This document shows positions 8,848 to 17,828 of a stretch of DNA of 64,000 nt, one piece after another. This stretch comes from SZUA-254 sp031379665. GTDB taxonomy: Bacteria > Bacteroidota > Ignavibacteria > UBA10030 > SZUA-254. Every line of letters begins with the position of its first letter. Position 1 is the first letter of the stretch. The notes beneath the pieces were generated by a model. That model searched no databases. It saw nothing but the letters and a program-made list of their open reading frames with translations, and was not told the DNA's origin. A program made the position numbers and the translations under genes. The stretch is taken from contig JANNFI010000004.1 in the NCBI GenBank assembly GCA_031379665.1, forward strand, positions 11,347 through 75,346, given 5' to 3'.

Positions 8848-10677
8848 ATGAAAACCGATTTTCGCCGCAGGCTCCAGGAAGGCCCGATCGTCTGTGATGG
8901 CGCAATGGGCACGGTCCTCGAGCTCTACGGACACAACAGCATCCCGCACGAGATGGAAAACCTCCGGAACCCCTCCGTCGTCGAAGGGATCCACCGGGAG
9001 TACATCGATGCGGGTTCGGAGATCATCGAGACCAACACGTTCTCCGCCAACCGGCTCCGGCTCGCGCAATTCCACCTCGAGGATAAAACGCGCGAACTCA
9101 ACCTCGCGGGCGTTGAAATCGCCCGGCGCGCGGCGGGGGACAGTGTGTACGTCGCCGGCTCGGTGGGGCCGACCGGAATGCTCCTCGAACCAATCGGCAA
9201 GGTGAAGCGCGCCAAGGCGAGGGACGCGTTCAGGGAGCAGATAGAAATCCTGCTCGAGGCCGGAGTCGACCTGCTGATGCTCGAGACCTTCGTCAGCGTC
9301 CAGGAGCTCGATGAGGCGCTGCAGGCGGCGCGAGGGCTCACCGATATCCCGATCGTGGCGCAGAAGGCCTTCGCCGAGGACGGCGCGATTCTGAGCGGAA
9401 CGTACCCCGTCCAGGTGATCGAACACCTCATCGAACAGGGAGCCGACATCGTGGGGGCGAATTGCACGGTCGGACCGCAGCGGATGTTCGGCATTATCAA
9501 AAACCTCCACAAGGACGGGGTGGTGCTCATCGCTCAACCGGCTGCGGGCATCCCGACGCTGATGGACGGCCGCTCGATCTACCATACGACGCCCCAGTAC
9601 CTCGCCGCGTACGCGAAGGAACTGGTGGCATCGGGAGTGACGATCGTCGGGGCCTGCTGCGGTTCGACACCGGAGCACATCCGGGCGATCGCCGAAGCCG
9701 TGCGGGGGATGGCCGTAGGGAAGCAGGCTCCGGCAGCAGAATCGAAACCCCGGATTGAAATCCACTCCGGACCCGAACGGCGGTATTTCAGCGGCGACTC
9801 ACGCTGGTCGAAATTCGCCAGGAACGCCGGGAAAAAGCTCCTCACCACGGTCGAGCTGGACATCCCCCGGGGCATCGACATCAGCGCCGTGCTCGAGGGG
9901 GCGCAGTTTTGCTATGAACGGAAGATCGACGCCGTGAACATCACCGAGGGGGCCAGGGCGAGGTTGAGGATGAGTTCGATCGCCATTTCGGCCCAGATCG
10001 AGCAGCGCGTCGGCATCGAGACCATCACCCACAGGACCGCGCGCGACCACAACCTGATCGGCGTCCAATCGGAAATCCTCGGGGCGCACGCGCTCGGCAT
10101 CAGAAACATCCTCTGTATCACCGGCGACCCCGCGGGAATCGGGGATTACCCTCACGCGACTTCGGTCTACGACGTGGATTCGATCGGCCTGATCCGGGCC
10201 GTCAAGGCGATGAACAACGGGACCGACGTGATGGGAAATCCGATCGGCGAGCCGACGTCGTTCTTCATTGCCTGCGCGGCCAACCCGTCGGCGGACGACA
10301 TGGACCGCGAGGTCGAGAAGCTCGAGGGGAAGGTGGAGGCGGGGGCCGACATCTTCTTCACCCAGCCGGTCTTCGAGATGCAGACGCTCGAACGTTTCCT
10401 GAAGCGCATCGAGCACCTCAAGACAGGGGTGATGGTCGGTATCATTCCGCTGCGCAGCCACCGTCACGCCGACTTCCTCCACAACGAGGTTCCCGGCATG
10501 CGGATACCGGAGAAGATCAGGGAAACGATCCGCGGCGCCGGCGATTCCGCCGCAAAGGCGGGGATCCGCATCTCGATGGATTTCATCAAGGAGGCGAAGG
10601 GCGCGGTCTCCGGGCTCTACCTGATGCCGCCGTTCCAGAAATACCACATCATCGACGACCTCCTGAGCGTGCTGTAA
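8848..10677 (+). CDS. Bifunctional homocysteine S-methyltransferase / 5,10-methylenetetrahydrofolate reductase
   Basis: The 609-residue fusion resembles Bacillus YitJ. The N-terminal half (about 1-290) is a zinc-dependent homocysteine methyltransferase with VCDGAMGT at the start. Zinc ligands are the Cys in GANCTVGPQ (about 208) and the CC pair in GACCGSTPEHI (about 271-272). The C-terminal half (about 325-609) is a methylenetetrahydrofolate reductase barrel, recognised by NITEGARARLRMS, LCITGDPAG and IFFTQPVFEM. It would make methyl-THF and regenerate methionine from homocysteine. Together with metK and ahcY at 30-32 kb, the window holds most of the methionine cycle. There is a 19-bp gap to the tlpA-like gene. 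Confidence 0.9.
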   Translation: MKTDFRRRLQEGPIVCDGAMGTVLELYGHNSIPHEMENLRNPSVVEGIHREYIDAGSEIIETNTFSANRLRLAQFHLEDKTRELNLAGVEIARRAAGDSVYVAGSVGPTGMLLEPIGKVKRAKARDAFREQIEILLEAGVDLLMLETFVSVQELDEALQAARGLTDIPIVAQKAFAEDGAILSGTYPVQVIEHLIEQGADIVGANCTVGPQRMFGIIKNLHKDGVVLIAQPAAGIPTLMDGRSIYHTTPQYLAAYAKELVASGVTIVGACCGSTPEHIRAIAEAVRGMAVGKQAPAAESKPRIEIHSGPERRYFSGDSRWSKFARNAGKKLLTTVELDIPRGIDISAVLEGAQFCYERKIDAVNITEGARARLRMSSIAISAQIEQRVGIETITHRTARDHNLIGVQSEILGAHALGIRNILCITGDPAGIGDYPHATSVYDVDSIGLIRAVKAMNNGTDVMGNPIGEPTSFFIACAANPSADDMDREVEKLEGKVEAGADIFFTQPVFEMQTLERFLKRIEHLKTGVMVGIIPLRSHRHADFLHNEVPGMRIPEKIRETIRGAGDSAAKAGIRISMDFIKEAKGAVSGLYLMPPFQKYHIIDDLLSVL

Positions 10678-10683
10678 CCAGCC

Positions 10684-11325
10684 ATGCCGAGTGTGAAGCG
10701 CTCCATCGCATCGATCGTCTCGACCTGCCGCGCCCTGGCCGCGGAGGGTTTCGTCGTGGCGACGGAGGGAAACGTGAGCGTCCGCCTCGCCTCCGGGGAC
10801 ATCCTGGTCACCGGGACCCGGGTCACCAAGCGGACCATCACTGGCGCGGGCGTGGTACGGCTTTCCCCGGACGGGAACCGCCGCTCCGGCTCCGTCGCCC
10901 CGTCCTCGGAGGCGCGGCTCCATTTGTTCATCTATTCGAAGCGGAAAGACGTCCACGCGATCGTCCACGCCCACCCGCCCTACTGTACCGCCTTCGCCGT
11001 CGCCCGGAAGCCGCTCGCGGTGGCCGCCATCCCCGAGGTCGTCGTCGAGTTCGGGACGATCCCGCTCGTCCCCTTCGCGGTCCCATCCACCGGTAAGCTT
11101 TCGAAGGCGATCGCGCCGTTCGTATCCCGTTGCGACTTCTTCCTGCTGGCGAACCACGGCGTCGTGGCCTGCGGCCGCGACATCGCTGAGGCGTTCGAAA
11201 AAATCGAGCGGGCCGAGCATGCGGCAAAGATCATCCTCCTCTCGAGGTTGCTCGGGGGGGAACGGAAGCTGGCGCCGGGCGAGCTCCGGGAGTTGCGCAC
11301 GATCGCACGACGCAGGAAAAGGTGA
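10684..11325 (+). CDS. Class II aldolase/adducin family protein (FucA-like)
   Basis: The 213-residue protein has the class II aldolase fold: TEGNVSVRL near the N-terminus, SSEARLH with the catalytic-position Glu (about 78), AIVHAHPPY with zinc His residues (about 95 and 97) and FLLANHGVVACG with the third His (about 157). The family cleaves sugar phosphates such as fuculose-1-phosphate, or dehydrates methylthioribulose-1-phosphate (MtnB). The neighbouring methionine gene makes the MtnB reading tempting, but no other salvage gene is present, so the substrate is left open. It starts 6 bp after the methyltransferase stop. Confidence 0.75.
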   Translation: MPSVKRSIASIVSTCRALAAEGFVVATEGNVSVRLASGDILVTGTRVTKRTITGAGVVRLSPDGNRRSGSVAPSSEARLHLFIYSKRKDVHAIVHAHPPYCTAFAVARKPLAVAAIPEVVVEFGTIPLVPFAVPSTGKLSKAIAPFVSRCDFFLLANHGVVACGRDIAEAFEKIERAEHAAKIILLSRLLGGERKLAPGELRELRTIARRRKR

Positions 11326-11332
11326 CCTGAAA

Positions 11333-12487
11333 ATGACAACGCGTGGAAAGATACGGGCGGGGAAGAAAATCAGGGTCGGCGTCCTCTTCGGCGGCCGGTC
11401 GGTCGAGCACGACGTGTCGGTCGTCTCGGCGATCTCCGTGATGGAGGCTCTCGACCGGCGGCGGTTCGAAGTTGTCCCGATCGGCATTACGCAGGATGGG
11501 ATGTGGCTCCACGGAAAGGATGTGGTGCGCTATCTCCAAACCCGAACGGGAGGCGGCCACCTCCGTGGTGCGACCCTCCTGCCGGACCCGACGGTACGTT
11601 GGCTCGCGGGGAAGGATGGCGCGCTCATCCCCAGGCCCGACGTGATTTTTCCCGTACTCCACGGCTCGTACGGCGAGGACGGGACAATTCAAGGCCTCTT
11701 CGAGCTGGCCGGGATTCCGTACGTTGGTGCGGGGGTGATCGGTTCGGCGATCGGGATGGATAAGATCGTCACGAAACTCATCTGGCAGGAGGCAGGCCTC
11801 CCGGTCCTCCCGTTCGTCGCGCTCAGGCGCCACGAATACATCGCGGGGAGGGAGAAGGCCTTACGCTCCGCCGCACGGTCCCTCGGTTACCCCCTGTTCG
11901 TGAAGCCGGCGAACTCCGGTTCGAGCATCGGTACCAGCAAGGCGACTGACGCGGCCGGGCTCCGCGCCGCCGCCGACCTGGCCTTCCGGTACGATACGCG
12001 CATCCTGATCGAACAGGGTATAGACCGCGCGCGGGAGATCGAAGTCGCCGTTCTCGGCAACGAATTCCCCGAGGCCTCTGTGCCGGGCGAAATCGTCCCG
12101 TCGAACGAATTCTACGATTACGACGCTAAGTACGTTGACGGGAAATCGACCTCGCATATTCCGGCCCAGCTGCCACCCCGGATCCTGAAGACCATCAGGA
12201 CGGTGGCGGCGAAGGCGTACACCGCCATCGGATGCGAAGGGATGGCCAGGGTCGATTTCCTGCTCCACCCCCGGACGCTCAGAATCGCGCTCAGTGAGGT
12301 GAACACGATCCCCGGTTTCACCTCGATCAGTATGTATCCAAAGCTGTGGGAGGCGACCGGCCTGCCCTACGGCAGGCTCCTGGAGCGGCTCATCGGCCTC
12401 GCACTGGAACGGCATTCCCGGAAAGGGAAGCTCCTGACCGCCTATTCCCCCAAAAAGAAGTGGTATCGCGGGGGCAGGGGAGTTTGA
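11333..12487 (+). CDS. ddl: D-alanine--D-alanine ligase
   Basis: Makes the D-Ala-D-Ala dipeptide of peptidoglycan in the cytoplasm. The 384-residue ATP-grasp protein shows VLFGGRSVEHDVSVVSA at the N-terminus and LHGSYGEDGTIQGLFE. The ATP-binding loop is PANSGSSIGTSKA, and GMARVDFLL and EVNTIPGFTSISMYPKLW form the metal and dipeptide site. ATG 11333 lies just after the aldolase stop and gives the family-like start. An upstream in-frame codon inside the aldolase gene is rejected. The Phe in IPGFTSIS-type contexts and the active-site Tyr region look ordinary; vancomycin-type D-Lac specificity is not suggested. Confidence 0.93.
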   Translation: MTTRGKIRAGKKIRVGVLFGGRSVEHDVSVVSAISVMEALDRRRFEVVPIGITQDGMWLHGKDVVRYLQTRTGGGHLRGATLLPDPTVRWLAGKDGALIPRPDVIFPVLHGSYGEDGTIQGLFELAGIPYVGAGVIGSAIGMDKIVTKLIWQEAGLPVLPFVALRRHEYIAGREKALRSAARSLGYPLFVKPANSGSSIGTSKATDAAGLRAAADLAFRYDTRILIEQGIDRAREIEVAVLGNEFPEASVPGEIVPSNEFYDYDAKYVDGKSTSHIPAQLPPRILKTIRTVAAKAYTAIGCEGMARVDFLLHPRTLRIALSEVNTIPGFTSISMYPKLWEATGLPYGRLLERLIGLALERHSRKGKLLTAYSPKKKWYRGGRGV

Positions 12488-12513
12488 AAATCGATTGAAA
12501 TCTCTTACATTTG
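12483..12513 (+). promoter_or_regulatory. Bacteroidota-type promoter, divIC
   Basis: TTTG (12483-12486), 19-nt spacer, TACATTTG (12506-12513), an exact match to the TTTG/TAnnTTTG form. Only CACG separates it from the ATG at 12518, so a start of transcription at the usual distance would give a leaderless divIC mRNA. Confidence 0.65.
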
Positions 12514-12517
12514 CACG

Positions 12518-12856
12518 ATGGACACACAATATCTCAGAAAATACCGTCCCACGCTGAAGTTCTCGCCCAGGAAGATCTTCGGCAACAAGTCCCTCGTCGT
12601 CTTCCTCCTGGTCGGCATCCCCGTCCTCTCGTTCATCACCTTCAGCCCGAGGGGTCTCCTGACGCGGATGAGCCTCGAGTCGAAGAAGGCGGAGCTCTCG
12701 GCCTCGGTCGCTGCGGCCGAATCGGAACAGGCCCGCTTGCTGAAGGAGTCACGCGCGCTCGACCACGACCTCGCCGTCATCGAGAAAATCGCGCGGGAGA
12801 AGCACGGGATGATCATCCGGGGCGAAACCGTGTACAAAGTGAAAAAAGTGCAGTGA
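12518..12856 (+). CDS. divIC: Septum formation initiator (FtsB/DivIC family)
   Basis: A small bitopic membrane protein of 112 residues. A short basic cytoplasmic N-terminus (about 1-26) is followed by one transmembrane helix (about 27-45), then a coiled coil (about 50-85) rich in Glu, Ala and Ser, and the family ending EKIAREKHGMIIRGETVYKV. DivIC/FtsB joins FtsL and FtsQ at the division site. The neighbouring ddl gene fits an envelope and division context. The start codon sits four bases after the -7 element of a strong promoter match, so leaderless translation is likely. It is followed by rarA after a 54-bp gap. Confidence 0.85.
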   Translation: MDTQYLRKYRPTLKFSPRKIFGNKSLVVFLLVGIPVLSFITFSPRGLLTRMSLESKKAELSASVAAAESEQARLLKESRALDHDLAVIEKIAREKHGMIIRGETVYKVKKVQ

Positions 12857-12910
12857 TACCCGGGTGACCCCCCGTAGCCCGGTGTGCCCCCAACCCGATC
12901 ACCCACCGTC

Positions 12911-14311
12911 ATGGCGCCCGAGCGATCCCGGAGTCCACCCTACGCGGAGTCCGGGTTGACTCCGGTGGACCTCTTCGAGTCTGACACCCGCGATCCGCAA
13001 CCGTCGGCAGGTATGGCCCGTGTCCCCCTCGCCGAACGGGCACGGCCGGCAACCATCGATCGATTCGCCGGCCAGCGGCACCTGCTCGGGGAGGGGAAGG
13101 CCCTCAGGATCTTCCTCGAACGCGGGACGATACCCTCGATGGTCTTCTGGGGCCCCCCGGGGTGCGGTAAAACCACGCTCGCCAGGCTGATCAGCGCGAA
13201 GATTCACGCGGACTTCCACCAGCTCAACGCCGTCTCCTCCGGAGTCCAGGACCTCAGGAAGGTGATCGAGCGCGCGGTCCTCGCAAGGAAAATGCGGCGC
13301 GCGACCATCCTTTTCATCGACGAAATTCATCGCTTCAACAAGGCCCAGCAAGACTCGCTCCTCCACAGCGTCGAGGACGGGACGCTCACGCTGATCGGTG
13401 CCACGACGGAGAACCCATCGTTCGAGGTCATTGCCCCGCTCCTCTCACGCTGCAGGGTGCTCACCCTCGAGCCGCTCACGGTTGAGGATCTCGGGGGTAT
13501 TCTCGATTCCGTCCTCTCCGACCCGGGTCTTCTGGGAGATCGGAAGGTCCGGATCGCCGACGCCGACCGCGAGCTCCTCTACGCCCTCTCATCGGGGGAT
13601 GCCCGGCAGATGCTGAACGGCCTGGAGGCCGCGATATCCCTCGGCGCTGCTGTTGGGAACGCCCCGGAAGATCCACCGGTCGATATCAGCGCGGAATTGC
13701 TCCGTGAGGCCTTCCAGACGCGGGCCCTTCGATACGACAAGGGGGGGGAGGAACATTACAACATCATTTCGGCGTTCATCAAGAGCGTACGCGGCTCGGA
13801 CCCGGACGCCGCCCTGTACTGGCTCGCCAGGATGATCGCCTCGGGAGAAGACGCAAAATTCATCGCCAGGAGAATGATCGTCCTGGCGTCGGAAGACATC
13901 GGCAACGCCGACCCGGACGCGCTCGCCCTGGCGACCGCCTGTTTTGCAGCCGTCGATTTCATCGGCATGCCGGAATCCAGGATCGTGCTGGCACAGACGA
14001 CGGCGTACCTCGCGGCTGCGCCGAAGAGCAACTCCGCCATCCGTGCGATCGACGCTGCGCTGGCCGACGTGCGCAGCCTGCCGCCGGCGGCGGTCCCGCT
14101 CCACCTGCGCAATGCTCCGACGGCCCTGATGAAGGCGCTCGAGTACGGGACGGGCTACCAGTACCCCCACGACGCTGCGGGGAACTTCATTGTCCAGCAA
14201 TACCTGCCGGAAGCGTTGGCCGGGAAACGATATTACCTTCCGTCCGTGAACGGGAAAGAGTCGGAGATCGGTATGCGCCTCGACGAGCTCTGGAGGAGAA
14301 AAGCACGATGA
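12911..14311 (+). CDS. rarA: Replication-associated recombination protein A (AAA+ ATPase)
   Basis: RarA/MgsA is an AAA+ ATPase related to clamp loaders that acts at stalled forks. After a variable N-terminus of about 40 residues comes PLAERARPATIDRFAGQRHLLGEG, the classic RarA opening. Walker A is GPPGCGKTT (about 85), Walker B is ILFIDEIHRFNKAQQD (about 138), and sensor 1 is GATTENPSFEV. The C-terminal MgsA domain contains NIISAFIKSVRGSDPDAALYWLARM and AQTTAYLAAAPKSN. ATG 12911 was chosen; a GTG 27 bp upstream is possible. The stop overlaps the ROK kinase start (ATGA). Confidence 0.92.
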   Translation: MAPERSRSPPYAESGLTPVDLFESDTRDPQPSAGMARVPLAERARPATIDRFAGQRHLLGEGKALRIFLERGTIPSMVFWGPPGCGKTTLARLISAKIHADFHQLNAVSSGVQDLRKVIERAVLARKMRRATILFIDEIHRFNKAQQDSLLHSVEDGTLTLIGATTENPSFEVIAPLLSRCRVLTLEPLTVEDLGGILDSVLSDPGLLGDRKVRIADADRELLYALSSGDARQMLNGLEAAISLGAAVGNAPEDPPVDISAELLREAFQTRALRYDKGGEEHYNIISAFIKSVRGSDPDAALYWLARMIASGEDAKFIARRMIVLASEDIGNADPDALALATACFAAVDFIGMPESRIVLAQTTAYLAAAPKSNSAIRAIDAALADVRSLPPAAVPLHLRNAPTALMKALEYGTGYQYPHDAAGNFIVQQYLPEALAGKRYYLPSVNGKESEIGMRLDELWRRKAR

Positions 14312-15276
14312 GCACGAACCCGCCATATGCGATCGGTCTCGACATCGGCGGCACGAGCATCAAAGCCGGCCGGGTTGCCGCGGGAGGTGAAGTCACCGGT
14401 CAGGCCGTTTTCCCGACGCTCGCGGACCGCGGGCCCGACGCCGTTCTGGCGCAGGCTGCGTTGGCGATCGCGAAGGTCGCGGACGGGGCAGGGGCCGCAA
14501 CCTGCGCCGGTATCGGGATCGGCATCCCGGGCATCGTCTCGGCCTCTGACGGCCTCGTCCGGTATCCGCCAAATTTCGCCCACTGGGGTGACGTCGATGT
14601 AACCGGTTTCCTGCACCGGAAGACCGGCCTCCGGGTCGTCACCGAAAACGATGCCAACTGTGCCGCGCTCGCCGAGGCGAGGTTCGGCGCCGGCGCCAGG
14701 CACCGGAATTTCATCTTCGTCATCTGGGGGACGGGAGTGGGTGGGGGAATCATCATCGACGGGGCAATCTTCAAAGGCCCCGGGGGCGGGGCAGGGGAGA
14801 TCGGCCACGTCTCGATCGACCGGAACGGCCCCGAATGCAGGTGCGGCAACCGCGGCTGCGTCGAGAGTTATATCGGCCAGCGATACCTGTCGATGCGCGT
14901 GGCCGCGATCCTCGAGGGGGAACGCCCCTCTGGCCGGGGCTCCGCCATCCTCGACCTCGCCGGGGGCGATCCCGCGCGAATCGAACCGGAGACGCTCTCC
15001 AGGGCTGCCGAAGCGGGCGATCCGTTCGCCCGCGATATCCTGAGCGAGGCCGGAGCGATGCTCGGTGTTGCACTTTCGACCGTGGCGAACATCCTGGACG
15101 TCACGACAGCGATCGTCGGGGGCGGGGTTTCGGCGGCACCCGACTTCGTCCTTCGCGCCGTGGCCGATGAGATGAGGTCGAGGGTCCTTCGACCGCACCG
15201 GGATTCCGTCGTCGTGGAGCGGGCGTTACTCGGCAACCAGGCGGGGATCGTCGGTGCGGCCTCTCTCGTCCTCTAA
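14308..15276 (+). CDS. ROK family sugar kinase (glucokinase-like)
   Basis: The 322-residue protein phosphorylates a hexose, most likely glucose, using ATP. The phosphate-binding loop is GLDIGGTSIKAG (about 10-21), the catalytic region is TENDANCAALAEARFG (about 112-127), and the second phosphate loop is WGTGVGGGII. The ROK zinc signature is GPECRCGNRGCVESYIG (about 172-188), with three Cys plus an upstream His in GEIGHVS. There is no N-terminal helix-turn-helix, so it is a kinase rather than a ROK repressor. Sugar specificity (glucose versus N-acetylmannosamine and others) cannot be read from sequence. It overlaps both neighbours. Confidence 0.88.
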   Translation: MSTNPPYAIGLDIGGTSIKAGRVAAGGEVTGQAVFPTLADRGPDAVLAQAALAIAKVADGAGAATCAGIGIGIPGIVSASDGLVRYPPNFAHWGDVDVTGFLHRKTGLRVVTENDANCAALAEARFGAGARHRNFIFVIWGTGVGGGIIIDGAIFKGPGGGAGEIGHVSIDRNGPECRCGNRGCVESYIGQRYLSMRVAAILEGERPSGRGSAILDLAGGDPARIEPETLSRAAEAGDPFARDILSEAGAMLGVALSTVANILDVTTAIVGGGVSAAPDFVLRAVADEMRSRVLRPHRDSVVVERALLGNQAGIVGAASLVL

Positions 15277-17806
15277 CCGGCCGCGTCCCCCCGCAGCCGC
15301 GTCACGGTCCCTGCGGCGGCTGAGGATGTGGCTCGCCGCCGCGGCCATCATACTTCCATTCGCTGGAGCATCGCCGGCGCAGGAACCCGACTCACTCTTC
15401 ATCCCCCTCATACGGGCCGACTCGGCCGTACTCCAATCCGATACCGCCGCAGTGCAGGGGATCGACACCGTCGTCGCGTATTCCGCGTCCGACTCGATCG
15501 TCTTCGTCCTCGGGGAGCGGACGATGTCGCTGTACTCCCGGTCGAAGCTCCGGTACCAGGACATGGAGCTCGAGTCCGAACGGGTGCAGATCGACTGGCG
15601 GACTGCAACGCTGCGCGCGCAGGGGATCCCGGATTCGGCCGACAGCTCGGGGAAGGGTTTCTCCGGCACCCCCGTGATGAAGGATGGGGGAGAGCAGTTC
15701 AACGGCCACGAACTGAGTTATAATTTCCGGACGAAGCGTGGGAAGATCGACCTGGGGGACACCAGGATCGAGGACGGTTTCTACCACGGCGAAACCATCA
15801 AGAAAACCGTCGAGGGCGACCTCTTCGTCCGCGATGGCCGCTACACCACCTGTGAGCTCGCCGAACCCCATTACTTCTTCGGGAGCCCGCGGATGAAGGT
15901 GGAACTGCAGGACAAGATCATCGCCGAACCGATCTATCTCTACGTCTCCGACGTGCCGGTGTTCGGCCTCCCGTTCGCCGTCCTCCCGAACCGGGCGGGG
16001 AGGCGGTCGGGTATCATCGCCCCGGCGTTCGGCGAGGACGCGAAGCGCGGGAAGTTCCTGAGCCACCTCGGGTTCTACTGGGCGACCTCCGATTACATGG
16101 ACGTGGCGCTTCGCAGCGACATCTACACGAAGGGGGGGTATGCCCTGTACGGTGATTACCGCTACGCCCTCCGGTACCTCTTCACCGGGTCGTTGACCGG
16201 CGATTACAAGCACCTGTTCACCGGGGAGTCGACCGACCCGAACCGGACCGAGGAGAACTCCTACCGGGTGAACCTGACACACGCGCAGCAGTTCGACCCC
16301 ACGACGAAGCTCGGCGTGAACTTCACCTTCACCAGCGCCAACTCACTGGTCAACACGCTCAGCCTCGCCGAGGCCCTCAACCAGAACATCGTCTCGAACG
16401 CGACGTTCTCCCACGGCTGGGAGGGGACGCCCAACAGCTTCTCCCTCAACGTCAACCGCACGCAGGACCTGCGCAACGGCAACATCACCGAGATCCTGCC
16501 GTCGGTGTATTTCAACCACAGCCAGAGTTTCCCCTTCCGCTCCGGCGGATCGGGGGGAGAGTCGGGGGGATCGAGGAGCTGGTACGAGGACCTCGGCCTC
16601 AGCTACGGCGTGAACTTCAGCAACAGGCTCTCGGCCTACGACAAGGACATCGTGGGCGTGAAGCGGGACTCGGGCGGCGTGGCGGTGTTCGACACCGTCA
16701 CGGCCAGGGAGCGCGACCGGACACGAACGCTGTCGCAGACGCTCTCGCTCAACTTCGCGCCACGGCTCGGGCACGTCACCGTCGCCCCCTCTGTCAGCTA
16801 CCGCGACGACCGCACCTTCATCGAGAATGACGTCCCACGGAGGAACCCTGCCGACAGCACCCTGCAAACCTCGAAGGTGACCTCGCAGACAAAGTCGGGC
16901 ATCGTGACCGCGTCGCTCTCCGCCAGTACGAAGTTCTACGGGATGGCCCAGCCCGGGTTTTTCGGAATTTCGGCCTTCCGCCATAGCGTGACGCCAAACG
17001 TCGGGTTCTCCTACGCGAGCCCCGTGATCGGGGAGAGCCGGGGCAAGGAGACGATGTCGGCCAACTTCTCGTTGAGCAACATTTTCGAGATGAAGGGCCC
17101 CGCGCCGGATTCCGGCGATCCGGCCAAGATCCAGCTCCTGAACCTGAACGCGGGCTCGTCGTACAATTTCAGCGCCGACAGCCTTCGCCTGGCGCCGCTG
17201 TCGCTCTCGTTCCGGACGGGGATCCGCGACGTCGTGGATGTGGACGGAGGCGCGACGTACGATTTTTACCGGCTGGTTCAGACGACGCCGGGCAGGTACG
17301 TCAGGGTGAACCAGTTCCTGCTCTCGGAGGAGGGCCAGCTGGCCCGGTTGACGACGTTCCGCTTCAGCCTCTCGACCAAGGTCTCCGCCGGGGGCGAGGT
17401 GTCGGGCGGCGGCCCCGTGATGCCACCCGGCTCCGGGTATTCCCTGAACACCGCCGAACTCGAACCCGATTTCAGCATCCCCTGGAGCCTCTCGCTCTCG
17501 TTCGCGTTCAGCGAGAACAAGGTCCAGCCGAACCCGAGCCGCTCATCGAACCTGCGGGGGGGTCTCGAATTCAGCCTCACGGAAAAATGGAAGGTGAGCG
17601 CGAGCGGGGGGTACGACGTGTTCAACCGGGAGGTCGTGGCGCCCGAGCTGACGATCTCCCGGGACCTCCACTGCTGGTTCATGAATTTCTACTGGGTGCC
17701 CACCGGTGAGTACAAGCAGTACCGCTTCGAGATCCGCGTCAAGGCGTCGCAACTCTCCGACCTGAAGCTGACCAAACAGGCAAGCACGAGGGGTTTCGCG
17801 CCGTAA
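15254..17806 (+). CDS. lptD: LPS-assembly protein LptD-like (OstA) outer-membrane barrel
   Basis: About 850 residues. An Arg-rich N-region and hydrophobic segment ending ASPAQEP form a signal peptide. A periplasmic OstA/LptA-like jellyroll domain follows (about 65-230, with YSRSKLRYQDMELESERVQIDW and LSYNFRTKRGKID). The rest is a long beta-barrel with alternating aromatic strands (for example HLGFYWATSDYMDVALRSDIYTK), and PNRAGRRSGIIAPAFGED is a recognisable LptD-like junction. LptD inserts lipopolysaccharide into the outer leaflet. The GTG start used overlaps the ROK gene by 23 bp; ATG 15326 is an alternative that still leaves a signal peptide. It is convergent with clpX, 22 bp away. Confidence 0.85.
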   Translation: MRPLSSSNRPRPPAAASRSLRRLRMWLAAAAIILPFAGASPAQEPDSLFIPLIRADSAVLQSDTAAVQGIDTVVAYSASDSIVFVLGERTMSLYSRSKLRYQDMELESERVQIDWRTATLRAQGIPDSADSSGKGFSGTPVMKDGGEQFNGHELSYNFRTKRGKIDLGDTRIEDGFYHGETIKKTVEGDLFVRDGRYTTCELAEPHYFFGSPRMKVELQDKIIAEPIYLYVSDVPVFGLPFAVLPNRAGRRSGIIAPAFGEDAKRGKFLSHLGFYWATSDYMDVALRSDIYTKGGYALYGDYRYALRYLFTGSLTGDYKHLFTGESTDPNRTEENSYRVNLTHAQQFDPTTKLGVNFTFTSANSLVNTLSLAEALNQNIVSNATFSHGWEGTPNSFSLNVNRTQDLRNGNITEILPSVYFNHSQSFPFRSGGSGGESGGSRSWYEDLGLSYGVNFSNRLSAYDKDIVGVKRDSGGVAVFDTVTARERDRTRTLSQTLSLNFAPRLGHVTVAPSVSYRDDRTFIENDVPRRNPADSTLQTSKVTSQTKSGIVTASLSASTKFYGMAQPGFFGISAFRHSVTPNVGFSYASPVIGESRGKETMSANFSLSNIFEMKGPAPDSGDPAKIQLLNLNAGSSYNFSADSLRLAPLSLSFRTGIRDVVDVDGGATYDFYRLVQTTPGRYVRVNQFLLSEEGQLARLTTFRFSLSTKVSAGGEVSGGGPVMPPGSGYSLNTAELEPDFSIPWSLSLSFAFSENKVQPNPSRSSNLRGGLEFSLTEKWKVSASGGYDVFNREVVAPELTISRDLHCWFMNFYWVPTGEYKQYRFEIRVKASQLSDLKLTKQASTRGFAP

Positions 17807-17828
17807 CCCGGCGCCGGGAGGGGGCGGC

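Noticed and set aside
9799..11487. Long open frame on the minus strand opposite the methyltransferase/MTHFR and aldolase genes, about 560 codons
   Set aside because: Arg/Asp/Gly-rich product without motifs, running across two well-supported plus-strand genes. In GC-rich DNA such antisense frames arise from low stop frequency. The same holds for minus frames at 2234-3913, 32179-33690 and 46418-47923.
17805..17816. CCCGGCGCCGGG palindrome between lptD and clpX as a terminator
   Set aside because: It is a self-complementary block with no loop-forming centre and no T-run. A regulatory or termination role cannot be supported.
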